This document shows positions 39,024 through 49,910 of a stretch of DNA of 64,000 nt, one piece after another. The stretch lies in the NCBI RefSeq assembly GCF_002082565.1, contig NZ_CP020562.1:1240001-1304000 (forward strand), read 5' to 3'. The stretch is from Halomonas sp. GT (lineage in GTDB: Bacteria > Pseudomonadota > Gammaproteobacteria > Pseudomonadales > Halomonadaceae). The stretch's first letter is position 1. Every line of letters begins with the position of its first letter. The notes below the pieces were generated by a model, which saw only the letters and a list, made by a program, of their open reading frames with translations, ran no database searches and was not told the DNA's origin. Both the position numbers and the translations under genes were made by a program.

Positions 39024-40121
39024 ATGTCGAAATTATCGGATGAGGATTATCGTAGTATCCCCTTGAATGCGACCTTGGCGCTTGCCGCGTTGGTGGTGAT
39101 TATTGCGGGTATGAAGGCTGGGGCGGATCTTCTGGTACCCCTATTATTAGCGGTATTTATTGCTGTGGTATGTACGTCGCCTGTGCAGTGGCTTCACCAC
39201 TGTGGCCTCAGCAGGCGTGCTTCTGCTTTTTTGACGCTGATGGTGCTGCTGGGTTTTATTTCCTTGATTGGCCTGCTGGTGGTGAACAGCTTTAGCACCT
39301 TTGTTCAGGCGCTACCAGATATCGAATCGCGTTTGTATGAGCACTATTGGGATATGCTGAACGCGCTCTCTAGTCGTGGGCTAGCCATTGATCCTGACCA
39401 GCTCAGTAATATGTTTGCCATGGAAGACGATGCGTCGTGGTTAACAACGTTATTAGGCGAGCTCGGCAATCTTTTTATGCAGGGCAGCATTATCGGGTTG
39501 TTAGTCATTTTCATGCTGTTTGAGACGCTCAACTTCCGAGATAAAGTGTCTCGTGCCCTTGAGAACCCAGCGCCAAGTCTAAAACGGTTTAGCGAGTTTA
39601 GTTTAACGCTGAAGCGCTACCTAGCGGTAAAGACAGTTATTAGCTTGGCTACCGGGGTATTAGTCTGGCTCTCTTGCGTGATTGTGGGCGTTGAGTTTCC
39701 ATTGCTATGGGGGGTGTTGGCTTTTGCCCTGAATTTTATTCCCAATATAGGCTCGGCCTTGGCGGCGATTCCTCCTGTTTTACTATTGCTGGTATCTCAG
39801 GATGGCGGGGTATTGCAGGCCCTTTTACTCGCATCTGCTTATTTGGTAATCAATTTCGTTTTGGGCAACTTGATTGAACCACGAGTGATGGGGCAAGCCT
39901 TGGGGCTATCGACGTTTGTGGCGTTTCTGTCGTTGGTTGTGTGGGGGTGGATCTTTGGTGCTGCGGGGATGTTGTTGTCGGTAGTATTGACGATGACGTT
40001 AAAGATCGCCTTGGATAGTCATCCTCAGACTCGATGGATCGCCCATTTACTGGGGCCAGGGGGGCAGCGTAGAACGCGTCTTGGCGATGCACGACGTCCA
40101 CCTTGGATGCGTCGAGAATAA
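39024..40121 (+). CDS. AI-2E family transporter (PerM/TqsA-like)
   Basis: Membrane protein of 365 residues with about eight helices, including the family pattern of two N-terminal helices (about 14-33 and 63-85), a hydrophilic region (about 95-145), and a C-terminal bundle with P-N-I-G-S-A-L-A-A-I-P-P and N-L-I-E-P-R-V-M-G. Members include TqsA (autoinducer-2 export) and Na+/H+ antiporter-like proteins, so substrate is open. An upstream in-frame start at 38967 is less likely than the ATG at 39024, which has AAGGAAAGGG upstream. Confidence 0.87.
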   Translation: MSKLSDEDYRSIPLNATLALAALVVIIAGMKAGADLLVPLLLAVFIAVVCTSPVQWLHHCGLSRRASAFLTLMVLLGFISLIGLLVVNSFSTFVQALPDIESRLYEHYWDMLNALSSRGLAIDPDQLSNMFAMEDDASWLTTLLGELGNLFMQGSIIGLLVIFMLFETLNFRDKVSRALENPAPSLKRFSEFSLTLKRYLAVKTVISLATGVLVWLSCVIVGVEFPLLWGVLAFALNFIPNIGSALAAIPPVLLLLVSQDGGVLQALLLASAYLVINFVLGNLIEPRVMGQALGLSTFVAFLSLVVWGWIFGAAGMLLSVVLTMTLKIALDSHPQTRWIAHLLGPGGQRRTRLGDARRPPWMRRE

Positions 40122-40147
40122 ATATGAAAGGAGACGTTGGAGGGCAA

Positions 40148-40180
40148 AACGTTACCGCTGGTATTGCCAGCGGTAACGTT
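40148..40180 (-). terminator. Strong hairpin between AI-2E gene and trxA
   Basis: Perfect 14-bp stem (40148-40161 with 40167-40180) and a 5-base loop. On the minus strand the stem ends in TT and is followed by TTGCC, a short U-tract, so it most likely ends trxA; it may also stop plus-strand transcription. Confidence 0.65.
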
Positions 40181-40188
40181 AGCGCGGA

Positions 40189-40512
40189 TTAAGCGTTTTG
40201 ATCGATAAATTGGGTCAACTGAGATTTAGACTGAGCGCCAACCAGCGATGCGACTTTCGTGCCGGACTTAAATAGCATCACCGTCGGAACGCCCCGTACA
40301 CCTTGTTCTGCCGCAATTTCAGGCGCATCGTCAACGTTCACACTAACCACTTTCAAATTGTCACCACGTTCGGCAGCAACTTCATCAACCACAGGTGCCA
40401 TTACTTTACAGGGGCCGCACCAGGGGGCCCAAAACTTCAGTAGGACTGGCTGTTCGGCGTTGAGGACTTCTTGCTCAAAATTGGCGTTGGTGACATCAAC
40501 ATTGTTAGCCAT
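40189..40512 (-). CDS. trxA: Thioredoxin 1
   Basis: General cytoplasmic disulfide reductase, 107 residues with the active site W-C-G-P-C (Cys32, Cys35) and the cis-proline loop G-V-P-T. GGGAG lies 6 bases upstream of the ATG at 40512; the open frame continues 20 codons further upstream without a site. Thioredoxin is the likely electron donor for the CysH reductase encoded 1.4 kb away. Confidence 0.95.
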   Translation of the reverse strand: MANNVDVTNANFEQEVLNAEQPVLLKFWAPWCGPCKVMAPVVDEVAAERGDNLKVVSVNVDDAPEIAAEQGVRGVPTVMLFKSGTKVASLVGAQSKSQLTQFIDQNA

Positions 40513-41846
<1,334 letters not shown>

Positions 41847-41863
41847 AGCAATCAGGTAGTGGA

Positions 41864-41907
41864 TGAATAGCGCTTAAAAGTGATCTTCGGGCGCTATTCA
41901 CCTTTTT
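41864..41907 (+). terminator. Terminator after cysB
   Basis: A 10-bp perfect stem (41864-41873 with 41891-41900) and a 17-base loop, followed by CCTTTTT. It lies between the convergent cysB and cysH genes. Confidence 0.6.
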
Positions 41908-41947
41908 CTGTGCTAGTTCTGTATTAATCAGCACTGGGCGTTCTATA

Positions 41948-42568
41948 TCAGTGTTGTAAGTGCAGGCCGCACTCGCGTTTGTCTTCTACTTTGGTGGGGT
42001 CGAAGTAGTCGAAGTTATTGGGCAGGTCGTGTGCCTCAAGGTAGTAGTGCATATCTTTCGCACTCCAATGCAGTAGCGGGGCGATTTTTAATAAACCATC
42101 GCTGTTCCGGCTGGCAGGCTGCATTTTGGCCCGCTCTGGTGTGTCCTCTGCCCGTAACGCGGTAAACCAGATATCTGGCTGCATTTCTCGCAGGGCGCGC
42201 TCAAACGGCTCAATCTTTACTTCTTGAGTGAAGGCCGTGTGGCGTGGGTCGTCAATGCTTGGCATTGGGCCCTCTAGCGCTTCACGGTGAGCACGGGTTC
42301 GCTTCGGAATAAAGCTGACCATGTTTAGGTTTAGACGCTGGATTAAAGCATCGGCAAATTGATAGGTGGCCTCAGTGTTGTAGCCGCTATCCATCCATAT
42401 AATTGGGATGTCTGGACGCGCCTGGGTGACCATATGCAGAATCACCGCTTCAAAAGGACGGAAATTTGTCGTGCAAATAGGGCGCTCACCTTGGCTAAGC
42501 GCCCACTTGATGAGGTCTTGGGGGGAATTGGCAAAATCACGGTTAATGCTGTCAAGTGCTGAAGACAT
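41948..42568 (-). CDS. cysH: Phosphoadenosine phosphosulfate (PAPS) reductase
   Basis: Reduces PAPS to sulfite using thioredoxin or glutaredoxin. It has 206 residues with a PP-loop-type nucleotide site (C-T-T-N-F-R-P-F-E-A near 32), W-M-D-S-G-Y-N-T, and the C-terminal E-C-G-L-H motif with catalytic Cys200. It lacks the CC-x-CC iron-sulfur motif of APS reductases, so PAPS is the likely substrate. AGGAGG is 6 bases before the ATG at 42568. It is encoded tail to tail with cysB, its expected regulator. Confidence 0.93.
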   Translation of the reverse strand: MSSALDSINRDFANSPQDLIKWALSQGERPICTTNFRPFEAVILHMVTQARPDIPIIWMDSGYNTEATYQFADALIQRLNLNMVSFIPKRTRAHREALEGPMPSIDDPRHTAFTQEVKIEPFERALREMQPDIWFTALRAEDTPERAKMQPASRNSDGLLKIAPLLHWSAKDMHYYLEAHDLPNNFDYFDPTKVEDKRECGLHLQH

Positions 42569-42683
42569 GCTGCCTCCTGTCATAAGATCGAGTATGACAC
42601 TAGGCTATCAAAGAGAGGGGGCTTAGCCCCAATACCGTTTGGTTTGGCTTTTATATTCCTTTTTGATGTAAAAATTTTGTTAT

Positions 42684-44042
42684 TTATTCCAAAGCGCCAA
42701 TTAGATGGCAGATTTTATCCAGCGTTTCTGTGTACTCCTCGTCTGCCCTAGAGTCGGCTACTAATCCTCCGCCGCCCCAAACATGCAGCTTGCCTGCATC
42801 TGCCACCATGGTGCGTATCGCAATTGATGTGTCCATGCTGCCCCGTTTATCGATGTACCCCAGGCTTCCGCAATAGATACTACGCTGGCAAGGTTCCAGC
42901 TCGTCGATAATTTGCATAGCGCGTATTTTAGGTGCGCCAGTAATAGAGCCGCCAGGAAACGCTGCTGTCAGCAGAGACAGCGGTGAGCGATGCTTAGCGA
43001 GCTTGCCTTGAACTACGCTTACCAGGTGATGCACGTTCGGATAGCTCTCTAACTGACATAGTTGCGGTACACGAATAGACCCTGGTGCGCATACGCGTCC
43101 CAGGTCATTGCGCAGCAAGTCAACAATCATGACATTTTCCGCGCGGTCTTTCGTACTGTTTAATAGCTGTTCTGCTAAGGCGGCATCCTCCTCCGGCGAT
43201 TTACCTCTTGGTCGCGTGCCTTTAATTGGGCGCGTTTCCACCTGCCCGTCTTTACACTGGATAAAACGTTCTGGGGAAAGCGAGAGTACTGCCTGATTTT
43301 TCCATGCCATAAAGCCTGAGAAGGGCGTCGGCGTTGCCTTGCGAAGGCGTAGGTAAGCTTGCCATTCATCGCCTTCATAGCTCGCTGTGAACCGCTGGGC
43401 AAGATTAATTTGATAGCAGTCGCCTGCGCGAATGTAGCGCTGAACAGTCTTAAAACGTTCGGTGTAATCCGCTTGGCTTAGTTCGCCCTGGAAGGGGCTG
43501 ATTAATTGAAAGTCTTTATCAAGACTGGCTGGTGGATTAGCCAGCCATTTCATAACCTGCCGTTGGCGACTCTCTGTTGCTATGAGCCATGCTGCCTGCT
43601 TCTCGTGATCAAAGGTAATGCACCAGTCGTAAAGCCCCAAACGTGCCAATGGCAGATCAGTAACACTGGGGTGGCGGCTGGGGATCGCGAGGTTATTACG
43701 TCCTAGATCATAACTCCAATAACCCATCAGACCGCCTAAAAAAGGCAGCTCGCTGGGGAGGTCTGAGTTGGGCAGCTGTTCAAGCATCCATTGTTGCTGG
43801 GCGGTCATGTCTCTCGTGAGTGCCGAAGGAAGTTCAAGCTGCGCTGACGTGAAGTTAGTTTGTCCGTCAGACATGACTTCCAGCGTGGCCAGCGGGTCAC
43901 TGCTGATAATATCGAAACGCCCGTTTGCTGATGGGCGGCCGCTATCAAGTAATACCGCACCATGACGCTTTCGCAGGTGAGCAAAGATCTCCAGTGGAGT
44001 AGGAGAGTAGGGCAGGGCTTTAATGGTCAACGCCGATGTCAT
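42684..44042 (-). CDS. pabB: Aminodeoxychorismate synthase component I
   Basis: Makes 4-amino-4-deoxychorismate for folate. It has 452 residues and a chorismate-binding fold with an N-terminal lobe (F-L-G-G-L-M-G-Y-W-S-Y-D-L) and the core motifs C-Y-Q-I-N-L-A-Q-R-F, S-P-E-R-F, the PabB-type P-I-K-G-T-R-P-R-G (active-site Lys), D-L-L-R-N-D-L-G and G-S-I-T-G-A-P-K. TrpE is similar; the P-I-K-G-T signature and length point to PabB. The glutaminase partner is probably the TrpG encoded at 28.8 kb. Confidence 0.9.
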   Translation of the reverse strand: MTSALTIKALPYSPTPLEIFAHLRKRHGAVLLDSGRPSANGRFDIISSDPLATLEVMSDGQTNFTSAQLELPSALTRDMTAQQQWMLEQLPNSDLPSELPFLGGLMGYWSYDLGRNNLAIPSRHPSVTDLPLARLGLYDWCITFDHEKQAAWLIATESRQRQVMKWLANPPASLDKDFQLISPFQGELSQADYTERFKTVQRYIRAGDCYQINLAQRFTASYEGDEWQAYLRLRKATPTPFSGFMAWKNQAVLSLSPERFIQCKDGQVETRPIKGTRPRGKSPEEDAALAEQLLNSTKDRAENVMIVDLLRNDLGRVCAPGSIRVPQLCQLESYPNVHHLVSVVQGKLAKHRSPLSLLTAAFPGGSITGAPKIRAMQIIDELEPCQRSIYCGSLGYIDKRGSMDTSIAIRTMVADAGKLHVWGGGGLVADSRADEEYTETLDKICHLIGALE

Positions 44043-44234
44043 GAAGCAAACGCCAGGCCGATGGAAGGCAACGCATTCTAGAGGTCGTTAATAGATGACA
44101 CCAGTGTTAACCACTGACGCCTTTCTCACGATAGATTAAACACGGTTAACGGAAAGAGAGTGATTGTTGACATTAACCCAAGAATAAATAGCTGGGTTAC
44201 ACGAAAGGTGAATAAAATCGACCATTTTGACTAG

Positions 44235-44263
44235 TTGACGGCACAAATGTGGCGGGCTAAAGT
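44235..44263 (+). promoter_or_regulatory. Sigma-70 promoter for the prp regulator gene
   Basis: TTGACG (44235-44240), a 17-base spacer and TAAAGT (44258-44263). Transcription would start near 44270, a few bases before the palindrome at 44276-44291. Confidence 0.6.
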
Positions 44264-44275
44264 TCTCTTACCTCA

Positions 44276-44291
44276 TAATTGTCGACAATTA
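44276..44291. promoter_or_regulatory. 16-bp perfect palindrome, probable GntR-type operator
   Basis: TAATTGTCGACAATTA is fully self-complementary, lies just downstream of the predicted transcription start and ends 3 bases before the regulator ATG. The FCD subgroup of GntR proteins often binds short palindromes of the TTGTCNACAA kind. It probably mediates autoregulation of the prp cluster; no ribosome-binding site is visible between it and the ATG. Confidence 0.65.
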
Positions 44292-44294
44292 GCC

Positions 44295-45038
44295 ATGACC
44301 TCACTTGCTACTCTTTCTCGTTCTACAGCTGATTCGCCCAGTGATCAGGTCTCTCCAGAAGTTCGCACGCTGGCTGAGCGGGTCTTTCATCAGCTTCAAG
44401 ACGCTATTGTACGTGGAGAGCTGGCACCGGGCAGCAAAATTACCGAGCCGGGACTTTCTAAAACGTACGGTATCTCACGCGGTCCGTTGCGCGAAGCCAT
44501 GCGGCGTTTAGAAGCGCACCGTCTTATTGAACGTGTGCCCCACGTTGGCGCTCGCGTCGTCAAACTCTCTATGAAAGAGCTGCTTGAGTTGTTTGATGTG
44601 CGTGAAGCGCTTGAGAGCATGGCTGCACGTTTGGCTGCCGAGCACATGTCTGCCGAGGAGATCAAGGGGCTGCGAGAGGTGCTTGCACTTCATGAAGGGC
44701 AGGCAGACCTGAAGCGTGGCGAAGCTTACTATCAGCGCGAAGGCGATCTCGACTTCCACTATCGCATTGTTCAAGGCAGCCATAACAAAATGCTGATGAA
44801 CCTGCTTTGCGACGATCTTTACTACTTAGTGCGTCTTTATCGTACTCAGTTCAGCGCCAGCGGTAAGCGGCCCCAGCTCGCCTTTGTAGAGCACCATCGT
44901 ATTGTGGATGCCATTGAAGCCGGGGATGCCGAGCTAGCGGAATTGCTGATGCGCCGCCATGTTAGTGCTTCCCGTGCAAACGTCGCCGACCGTTACGCCG
45001 CTATCCTTGAACAACAATCAACGTCATCAGCGGATTAG
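44295..45038 (+). CDS. GntR-family (FCD subgroup) transcriptional regulator of the prp cluster
   Basis: About 247 residues. The N-terminal winged helix-turn-helix is at about 30-90 (G-S-K-I-T-E-P-G-L-S-K-T-Y-G-I-S-R-G-P-L-R-E-A). The all-helical FCD ligand domain has the metal-binding pattern D-x-x-F-H near 153-157 and later H-H-R-I and R-R-H-V. The open frame runs back to a TTG at 44235, but that codon is the -35 element of the apparent promoter; the ATG at 44295 gives a normal N-terminus. It is placed directly before prpB, so a methylcitrate- or propionate-related effector is likely (inference). Confidence 0.88.
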   Translation: MTSLATLSRSTADSPSDQVSPEVRTLAERVFHQLQDAIVRGELAPGSKITEPGLSKTYGISRGPLREAMRRLEAHRLIERVPHVGARVVKLSMKELLELFDVREALESMAARLAAEHMSAEEIKGLREVLALHEGQADLKRGEAYYQREGDLDFHYRIVQGSHNKMLMNLLCDDLYYLVRLYRTQFSASGKRPQLAFVEHHRIVDAIEAGDAELAELLMRRHVSASRANVADRYAAILEQQSTSSAD

Positions 45039-45081
45039 TTCGATATAACTATCCGTCAAGCCTTTTAAAGGAGTAACGCCA

Positions 45082-45978
45082 ATGTCCACCTCATCTACTC
45101 TCACGCCAGGTGCTCGCTTTCGTGCTGCGCTAGAAGCGAACCGCCCTCTACCGATTCTAGGCACGATTAACGCGTATACCGCGTTGATGGCTGAGCGAGT
45201 GGGGCACCAAGCGATTTATCTGTCGGGCGGTGGCGTGGCTAACGCGTCTTTTGGCTTGCCAGACTTGGGGATGACCAGCATGAACGATGTTGTTGAGGAT
45301 GCACATCGTATATGCGGTGCGACTGACCTTCCGCTGCTGGTAGATATTGATACGGGCTGGGGCGGTGCTTTTAATATTTCTCGTACCGTTAAAGAGATGC
45401 AGCGCGCAGGCGTTGCTGCTGTTCACTTGGAAGACCAAGTGGCTCAAAAGCGCTGCGGCCACCGCCCGAATAAATCCATTGTGTCCCAGCAGGAAATGGT
45501 TGACCGCATCAAAGCCGCGGCAGATGCCAAATTCGATCCCGATTTTTATCTGATTGCGCGTACCGATGCGTTCCAGAAAGAGGGCTTAGACGCCGCCATT
45601 GAACGTGCTAATGCCTGTGTGGAAGCGGGTGCTGATGCAATCTTCGCCGAGGCCGTGCATACGCTGGATGATTATCGTGCGTTCTGTTCGCGCGTGAATG
45701 CGCCAATATTGGCTAACATCACTGAATTTGGTGCGACCCCGCTGTTCTCTCAGCAGGAGTTGGCCGACGTGGGCTGCCGCATGGTGCTCTATCCGCTTTC
45801 TGCCTTCCGCGCTATGAATGCTGCCGCATTGAAGGTGTATCAGAGCATTTTAGATAACGGTCATCAAAAAGAGGTGGTCGATACCATGCAGACTCGCGAT
45901 GAGCTTTACGACTTTTTGAATTATCACGATTTCGAGCAAAAGCTCGACGCGCTATTTGCTGAGCAGAAAGACGCTTAA
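45082..45978 (+). CDS. prpB: 2-Methylisocitrate lyase
   Basis: Cleaves 2-methylisocitrate to pyruvate and succinate, the last step of the methylcitrate cycle. It has 298 residues, in the isocitrate lyase/PEP mutase fold. Motifs are [16 protein letters not shown] (metal site), H-L-E-D-Q, the catalytic K-R-C-G-H and A-R-T-D-A. AAAGGAG lies 8 bases upstream. It is 43 bases after the regulator gene and 57 before prpC, in one transcription unit. Confidence 0.95.
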   Translation: MSTSSTLTPGARFRAALEANRPLPILGTINAYTALMAERVGHQAIYLSGGGVANASFGLPDLGMTSMNDVVEDAHRICGATDLPLLVDIDTGWGGAFNISRTVKEMQRAGVAAVHLEDQVAQKRCGHRPNKSIVSQQEMVDRIKAAADAKFDPDFYLIARTDAFQKEGLDAAIERANACVEAGADAIFAEAVHTLDDYRAFCSRVNAPILANITEFGATPLFSQQELADVGCRMVLYPLSAFRAMNAAALKVYQSILDNGHQKEVVDTMQTRDELYDFLNYHDFEQKLDALFAEQKDA

Positions 45979-46035
45979 TAGCCGTTAATAAAATTAAGAC
46001 TAAAACATATAAAAAGAGCTAACAGGAGACACGAC

Positions 46036-47163
46036 ATGGCTGATAAATCGCAAAACAGTGCAGGACTACGAGGGCAAAGCGCCGGAGCTACGGCACTGTG
46101 TACGGTGGGTAAAACAGGTTCTGGACTAACCTACCGGGGTTTTGATATCAAAGAATTGGCCGAGAAGGCAAAGTTTGAAGAAGTCGCGTATTTATTACTG
46201 AAAGGCAAGCTGCCCAATCAAGCCGAGCTTGATAGCTATATTACCAAGCTGAAGGGGCTGCGTGGCTTACCGGATGCTTTGAAAACTGTGCTAGAGCAAA
46301 TCCCCAAAGACGCGCACCCAATGGATGTGATGCGCACCGGTACCTCTATGCTAGGTAACTTGGAGACAGAAGAGAGCTTTGACCAGCAGCAAGATGTCTC
46401 TGATCGTCTGCTAGCGGTGCTGCCTTCGATTATTTGCTATTGGTACCGTTTCAGCCACGACGGTGTTCGCATTGATACTGAAACCGACGATGCCTCGGTA
46501 GGCGGCCACTTCTTGAATATGCTGCGTGGTGAGCCTGCTTCTGAGCTGCATGCGCGGGTTATGAACGTATCACTGATTCTATACGCCGAGCATGAGTTCA
46601 ATGCCTCAACGTTTACGGCGCGTGTGTGTGCTTCGACGCTTTCCGATATGCACTCCTGTGTTACCGGCGCGATTGGTTCGCTGCGTGGCCCGTTACATGG
46701 TGGTGCTAACGAAGCGGCCATGGCGATGATCGAGAACTGGGCATCGCCGGAAGAAGCCGAGCGTGAAATGCTTGGTATGCTTGAGCGCAAAGAGAAAATC
46801 ATGGGCTTTGGGCATGCAATTTATCGCGAGTCTGACCCGCGTAATGAAATTATCAAAGAGTGGTCAAAGAAACTTTCTGAAGACGTTGGCGACAGTGTGC
46901 TTTATCCCGTTTCTGTGCGCTGTGAAGAAGTCATGTGGCGCGAGAAGAAGCTTTTCTGCAACGCGGACTTTTTCCATGCTAGTGCTTACCATTTCATGGA
47001 TATTCCGACCAAGCTGTTTACGCCGATCTTTGTCATGTCCCGCTTGACGGGGTGGGCAGCCCACGTGTTTGAGCAGCGCGCCAATAATCGCATTATTCGC
47101 CCTAGCGCCGACTACACTGGCCCTGAGAAGAGCGAGTGGGTGCCCATCGAAGCGCGTGACTAA
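46036..47163 (+). CDS. prpC: 2-Methylcitrate synthase
   Basis: Condenses propionyl-CoA with oxaloacetate. It has 375 residues, in the short citrate-synthase family. Catalytic segments are G-S-L-R-G-P-L-H-G-G-A-N-E-A (His), G-F-G-H-A-I-Y (second His) and the C-terminal R-L-T-G-W-A-A-H with E-Q-R. The L-T-Y-R-G-F-D-I start motif is PrpC-like. AGGAG lies 9 bases before the ATG. Confidence 0.95.
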   Translation: MADKSQNSAGLRGQSAGATALCTVGKTGSGLTYRGFDIKELAEKAKFEEVAYLLLKGKLPNQAELDSYITKLKGLRGLPDALKTVLEQIPKDAHPMDVMRTGTSMLGNLETEESFDQQQDVSDRLLAVLPSIICYWYRFSHDGVRIDTETDDASVGGHFLNMLRGEPASELHARVMNVSLILYAEHEFNASTFTARVCASTLSDMHSCVTGAIGSLRGPLHGGANEAAMAMIENWASPEEAEREMLGMLERKEKIMGFGHAIYRESDPRNEIIKEWSKKLSEDVGDSVLYPVSVRCEEVMWREKKLFCNADFFHASAYHFMDIPTKLFTPIFVMSRLTGWAAHVFEQRANNRIIRPSADYTGPEKSEWVPIEARD

Positions 47164-47196
47164 CCCTTAACGGGCCGTGATTAAGTGAGAGGCATT

Positions 47197-49836
47197 ATGA
47201 ACACGAATTATCGTAAGCCGCTGCCAGGCGTGACAGCAGAGGGGGCTCCGGTAGATTACTTCGACGCGCATCAAGCCGTTGAAGATATCAAGCCCGGCGC
47301 CTACGCGACGCTGCCCTACACGTCCAGAGTGTTGGCTGAGCAGTTGGTACGCCGCTGCGATCCAGCGCTGTTAACCGACGCACTGAAGCAGCTCATCGAG
47401 CGCAAGCAAGATTTGGATTTTCCTTGGTATCCGGCACGCGTTGTGTGCCATGACATCCTGGGGCAGACCGCGTTAGTCGACCTTGCTGGCCTAAGGGATG
47501 CCATTGCTGATAAGGGCGGTGATCCGGCTAAAGTGAATCCTGTGGTACCTACACAGCTGATTGTTGACCACTCATTGGCCGTTGAACATGCTGGGTTTGA
47601 GAAAGATGCGTTCGAAAAAAACCGCCAGGTAGAAGATCGCCGTAACGATGACCGCTTCCATTTCATTAACTGGACCAAAGTGGCATTTGAGAACGTCGAT
47701 GTCATTCCTCCGGGCAACGGCATTATGCACCAGATCAATCTGGAAAAAATGTCACCGGTGGTGCAGTGCCGCCCTGATGAACAAGGCGTGCATATTGCTT
47801 ACCCGGATACCTGTGTGGGTACCGATAGCCATACACCAATGGTTGATGCGCTTGGCGTCATTTCCGTCGGTGTTGGCGGTCTTGAGGCCGAAAGCGTAAT
47901 GCTGGGCCGTGCTTCGATGATGCGCCTGCCGGATATCGTTGGTGTAGAACTTTCTGGCAAGCTGCAGCCGGGCATTACCAGCACTGATATGGTATTGGCG
48001 ATTACTGAGTTTCTGCGTAAAGAGCGCGTCGTAGGTGCCTACCTGGAGTTTTACGGAGAAGGCGCTGACGCGTTAACCGTAGGCGACCGGGCGACCATTT
48101 CCAATATGACACCAGAGTACGGCGCCACGGCGGCGATGTTCTACATCGATAACCAAACCATTGATTACCTCAAGCTCACTGGGCGTGAGGATGAGCAGGT
48201 TGCTCTTGTCGAAGCCTATGCCAAGCACACAGGGTTGTGGGCCGATAGTTTAAAAACTGCTGAGTATGAGCGGATACTGCGCTTTGATCTTTCTAGCGTT
48301 GCTCGCACCTTGGCAGGGCCTTCCAACCCCCATGCGCATTTGCCTACCTCGGAGCTAGCCCAGCGCGGTATCGCGATCGACCTGGATAAAGCAAGGGCCG
48401 ACGAGCAAGCGGGCAGAATGCCGGATGGCGCAGTCATCATCGCCGCCATTACCAGCTGCACGAATACCTCTAACCCGCGCAACATGGTAGCAGCTGGCTT
48501 AATTGCTCGTAATGCTAACCGCTTGGGGTTAACCCGCAAACCATGGGTTAAGTCGTCGCTAGCGCCGGGGTCAAAAACTGTCAAGATGTATCTGGAAGAA
48601 GCCAAGCTGATGGATGAGCTGGAAACACTTGGCTTTGGTGTCGTGGCATACGCCTGTACAACCTGTAACGGTATGTCCGGGGCGTTAGATCCGGTGATCC
48701 AGAAAGAGATTATTGACCGTGATCTATATGCCACAGCGGTACTTTCCGGTAACCGTAACTTTGACGGGCGTATTCACCCCTATGCGAAGCAGGCGTTTTT
48801 GGCATCGCCCCCGTTAGTGGTTGCCTACGCGATTGCGGGCACGATTCGCTTTGATATCGAGAAAGACGTACTGGGCACCGACCATGATGGAAACCCTGTT
48901 ACGCTGAAGGATATCTGGCCCGATGATAGCGAAATCGATGCAATTGTGAAGGCTTCCGTGAAGCCGGAGCAGTTCCGTCAAACCTATATCCCAATGTTTG
49001 ACCTCGACAAGAGCGCGCGAACTCAAGTAAGCCCGCTTTATGAATGGCGGCCACAGAGCACCTACATTCGTCGCCCTCCCTACTGGGAAGGCAATATGGC
49101 TGCCGAGCGTGGTTTGAAAGGCATGCGTCCGTTGGCGATCTTGCCGGACAATATCACCACCGATCATCTGTCGCCTTCTAACGCGATCATGATGGACAGT
49201 GCGGCTGGCGAGTATCTGCACAAGATGGGCTTGCCTGAGGAGGACTTTAACTCCTACGCGACCCATCGAGGCGACCATTTGACGGCTCAGCGGGCGACCT
49301 TGGCCAACCCCAAACTGTTTAATGAAATGGTGCACGACGAGCAGGGCAAAGTGTTGCAGGGGTCGCTGGCACGGGTTGAGCCAGAAGGCACTGTGACGCG
49401 GATGTGGGAAGCCATTGAAACGTATATGGCACGTAAACAGCCGCTGATCATTATTGCCGGTGCAGATTATGGTCAGGGTTCCTCGCGTGACTGGGCGGCG
49501 AAAGGCGTTGCGCTAGCGGGTGTTGAAGCTATTGTGGCTGAAGGGTTTGAGCGTATTCATCGTACCAACTTAATTGGTATGGGGGTGATGCCGCTGCAGT
49601 TTGAAGAAGGCACCACACGGAAAACTCTAGCGCTGGACGGTACGGAAGTCTTCGACGTAGAAGGTGCTCCTCAGCCTCGCGCTAAGCTGACGTTGGTTAT
49701 TCATCGTCAAAGTGGTACCACTGAGCGTGTGCCAGTGATCTGCCGCATTGATACTGCCGAAGAGGTCACAATCTACTCTGCCGGTGGGGTATTGCAGCGT
49801 TTCGCACAGGATTTTCTTGAATCCACCACGGCGTAG
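47197..49836 (+). CDS. acnD: Fe/S-dependent 2-methylisocitrate dehydratase AcnD
   Basis: Aconitase-type enzyme that dehydrates 2-methylcitrate in clusters lacking PrpD. It has 879 residues. The [4Fe-4S] ligands are in S-C-T-N-T-S-N-P and A-C-T-T-C-N-G. Further aconitase motifs are T-D-S-H-T-P-M, Y-G-Q-G-S-S-R-D-W-A-A-K-G and G-V-M-P-L-Q-F. The product, 2-methyl-trans-aconitate, needs PrpF, encoded next. GAGAGG is just upstream of the ATG at 47197; a GTG four codons earlier is part of that site. A terminator follows at 49881. Confidence 0.94.
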   Translation: MNTNYRKPLPGVTAEGAPVDYFDAHQAVEDIKPGAYATLPYTSRVLAEQLVRRCDPALLTDALKQLIERKQDLDFPWYPARVVCHDILGQTALVDLAGLRDAIADKGGDPAKVNPVVPTQLIVDHSLAVEHAGFEKDAFEKNRQVEDRRNDDRFHFINWTKVAFENVDVIPPGNGIMHQINLEKMSPVVQCRPDEQGVHIAYPDTCVGTDSHTPMVDALGVISVGVGGLEAESVMLGRASMMRLPDIVGVELSGKLQPGITSTDMVLAITEFLRKERVVGAYLEFYGEGADALTVGDRATISNMTPEYGATAAMFYIDNQTIDYLKLTGREDEQVALVEAYAKHTGLWADSLKTAEYERILRFDLSSVARTLAGPSNPHAHLPTSELAQRGIAIDLDKARADEQAGRMPDGAVIIAAITSCTNTSNPRNMVAAGLIARNANRLGLTRKPWVKSSLAPGSKTVKMYLEEAKLMDELETLGFGVVAYACTTCNGMSGALDPVIQKEIIDRDLYATAVLSGNRNFDGRIHPYAKQAFLASPPLVVAYAIAGTIRFDIEKDVLGTDHDGNPVTLKDIWPDDSEIDAIVKASVKPEQFRQTYIPMFDLDKSARTQVSPLYEWRPQSTYIRRPPYWEGNMAAERGLKGMRPLAILPDNITTDHLSPSNAIMMDSAAGEYLHKMGLPEEDFNSYATHRGDHLTAQRATLANPKLFNEMVHDEQGKVLQGSLARVEPEGTVTRMWEAIETYMARKQPLIIIAGADYGQGSSRDWAAKGVALAGVEAIVAEGFERIHRTNLIGMGVMPLQFEEGTTRKTLALDGTEVFDVEGAPQPRAKLTLVIHRQSGTTERVPVICRIDTAEEVTIYSAGGVLQRFAQDFLESTTA

Positions 49837-49880
49837 CCAAGAAGGCGTGTAACGTGTAGTGCCAAGGCGATTAATGAAAG

Positions 49881-49910
49881 AGCCCGTCGCTAAGCGCCGG
49901 GCTTTTTTTT
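49881..49910 (+). terminator. Intrinsic terminator between acnD and prpF
   Basis: The stem AGCCCG-T-CGC pairs with GCG-C-CGGGCT (one internal mismatch, 3-base loop), followed directly by eight T. It is a textbook terminator, 44 bases after acnD and about 90 before prpF. Confidence 0.85.
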
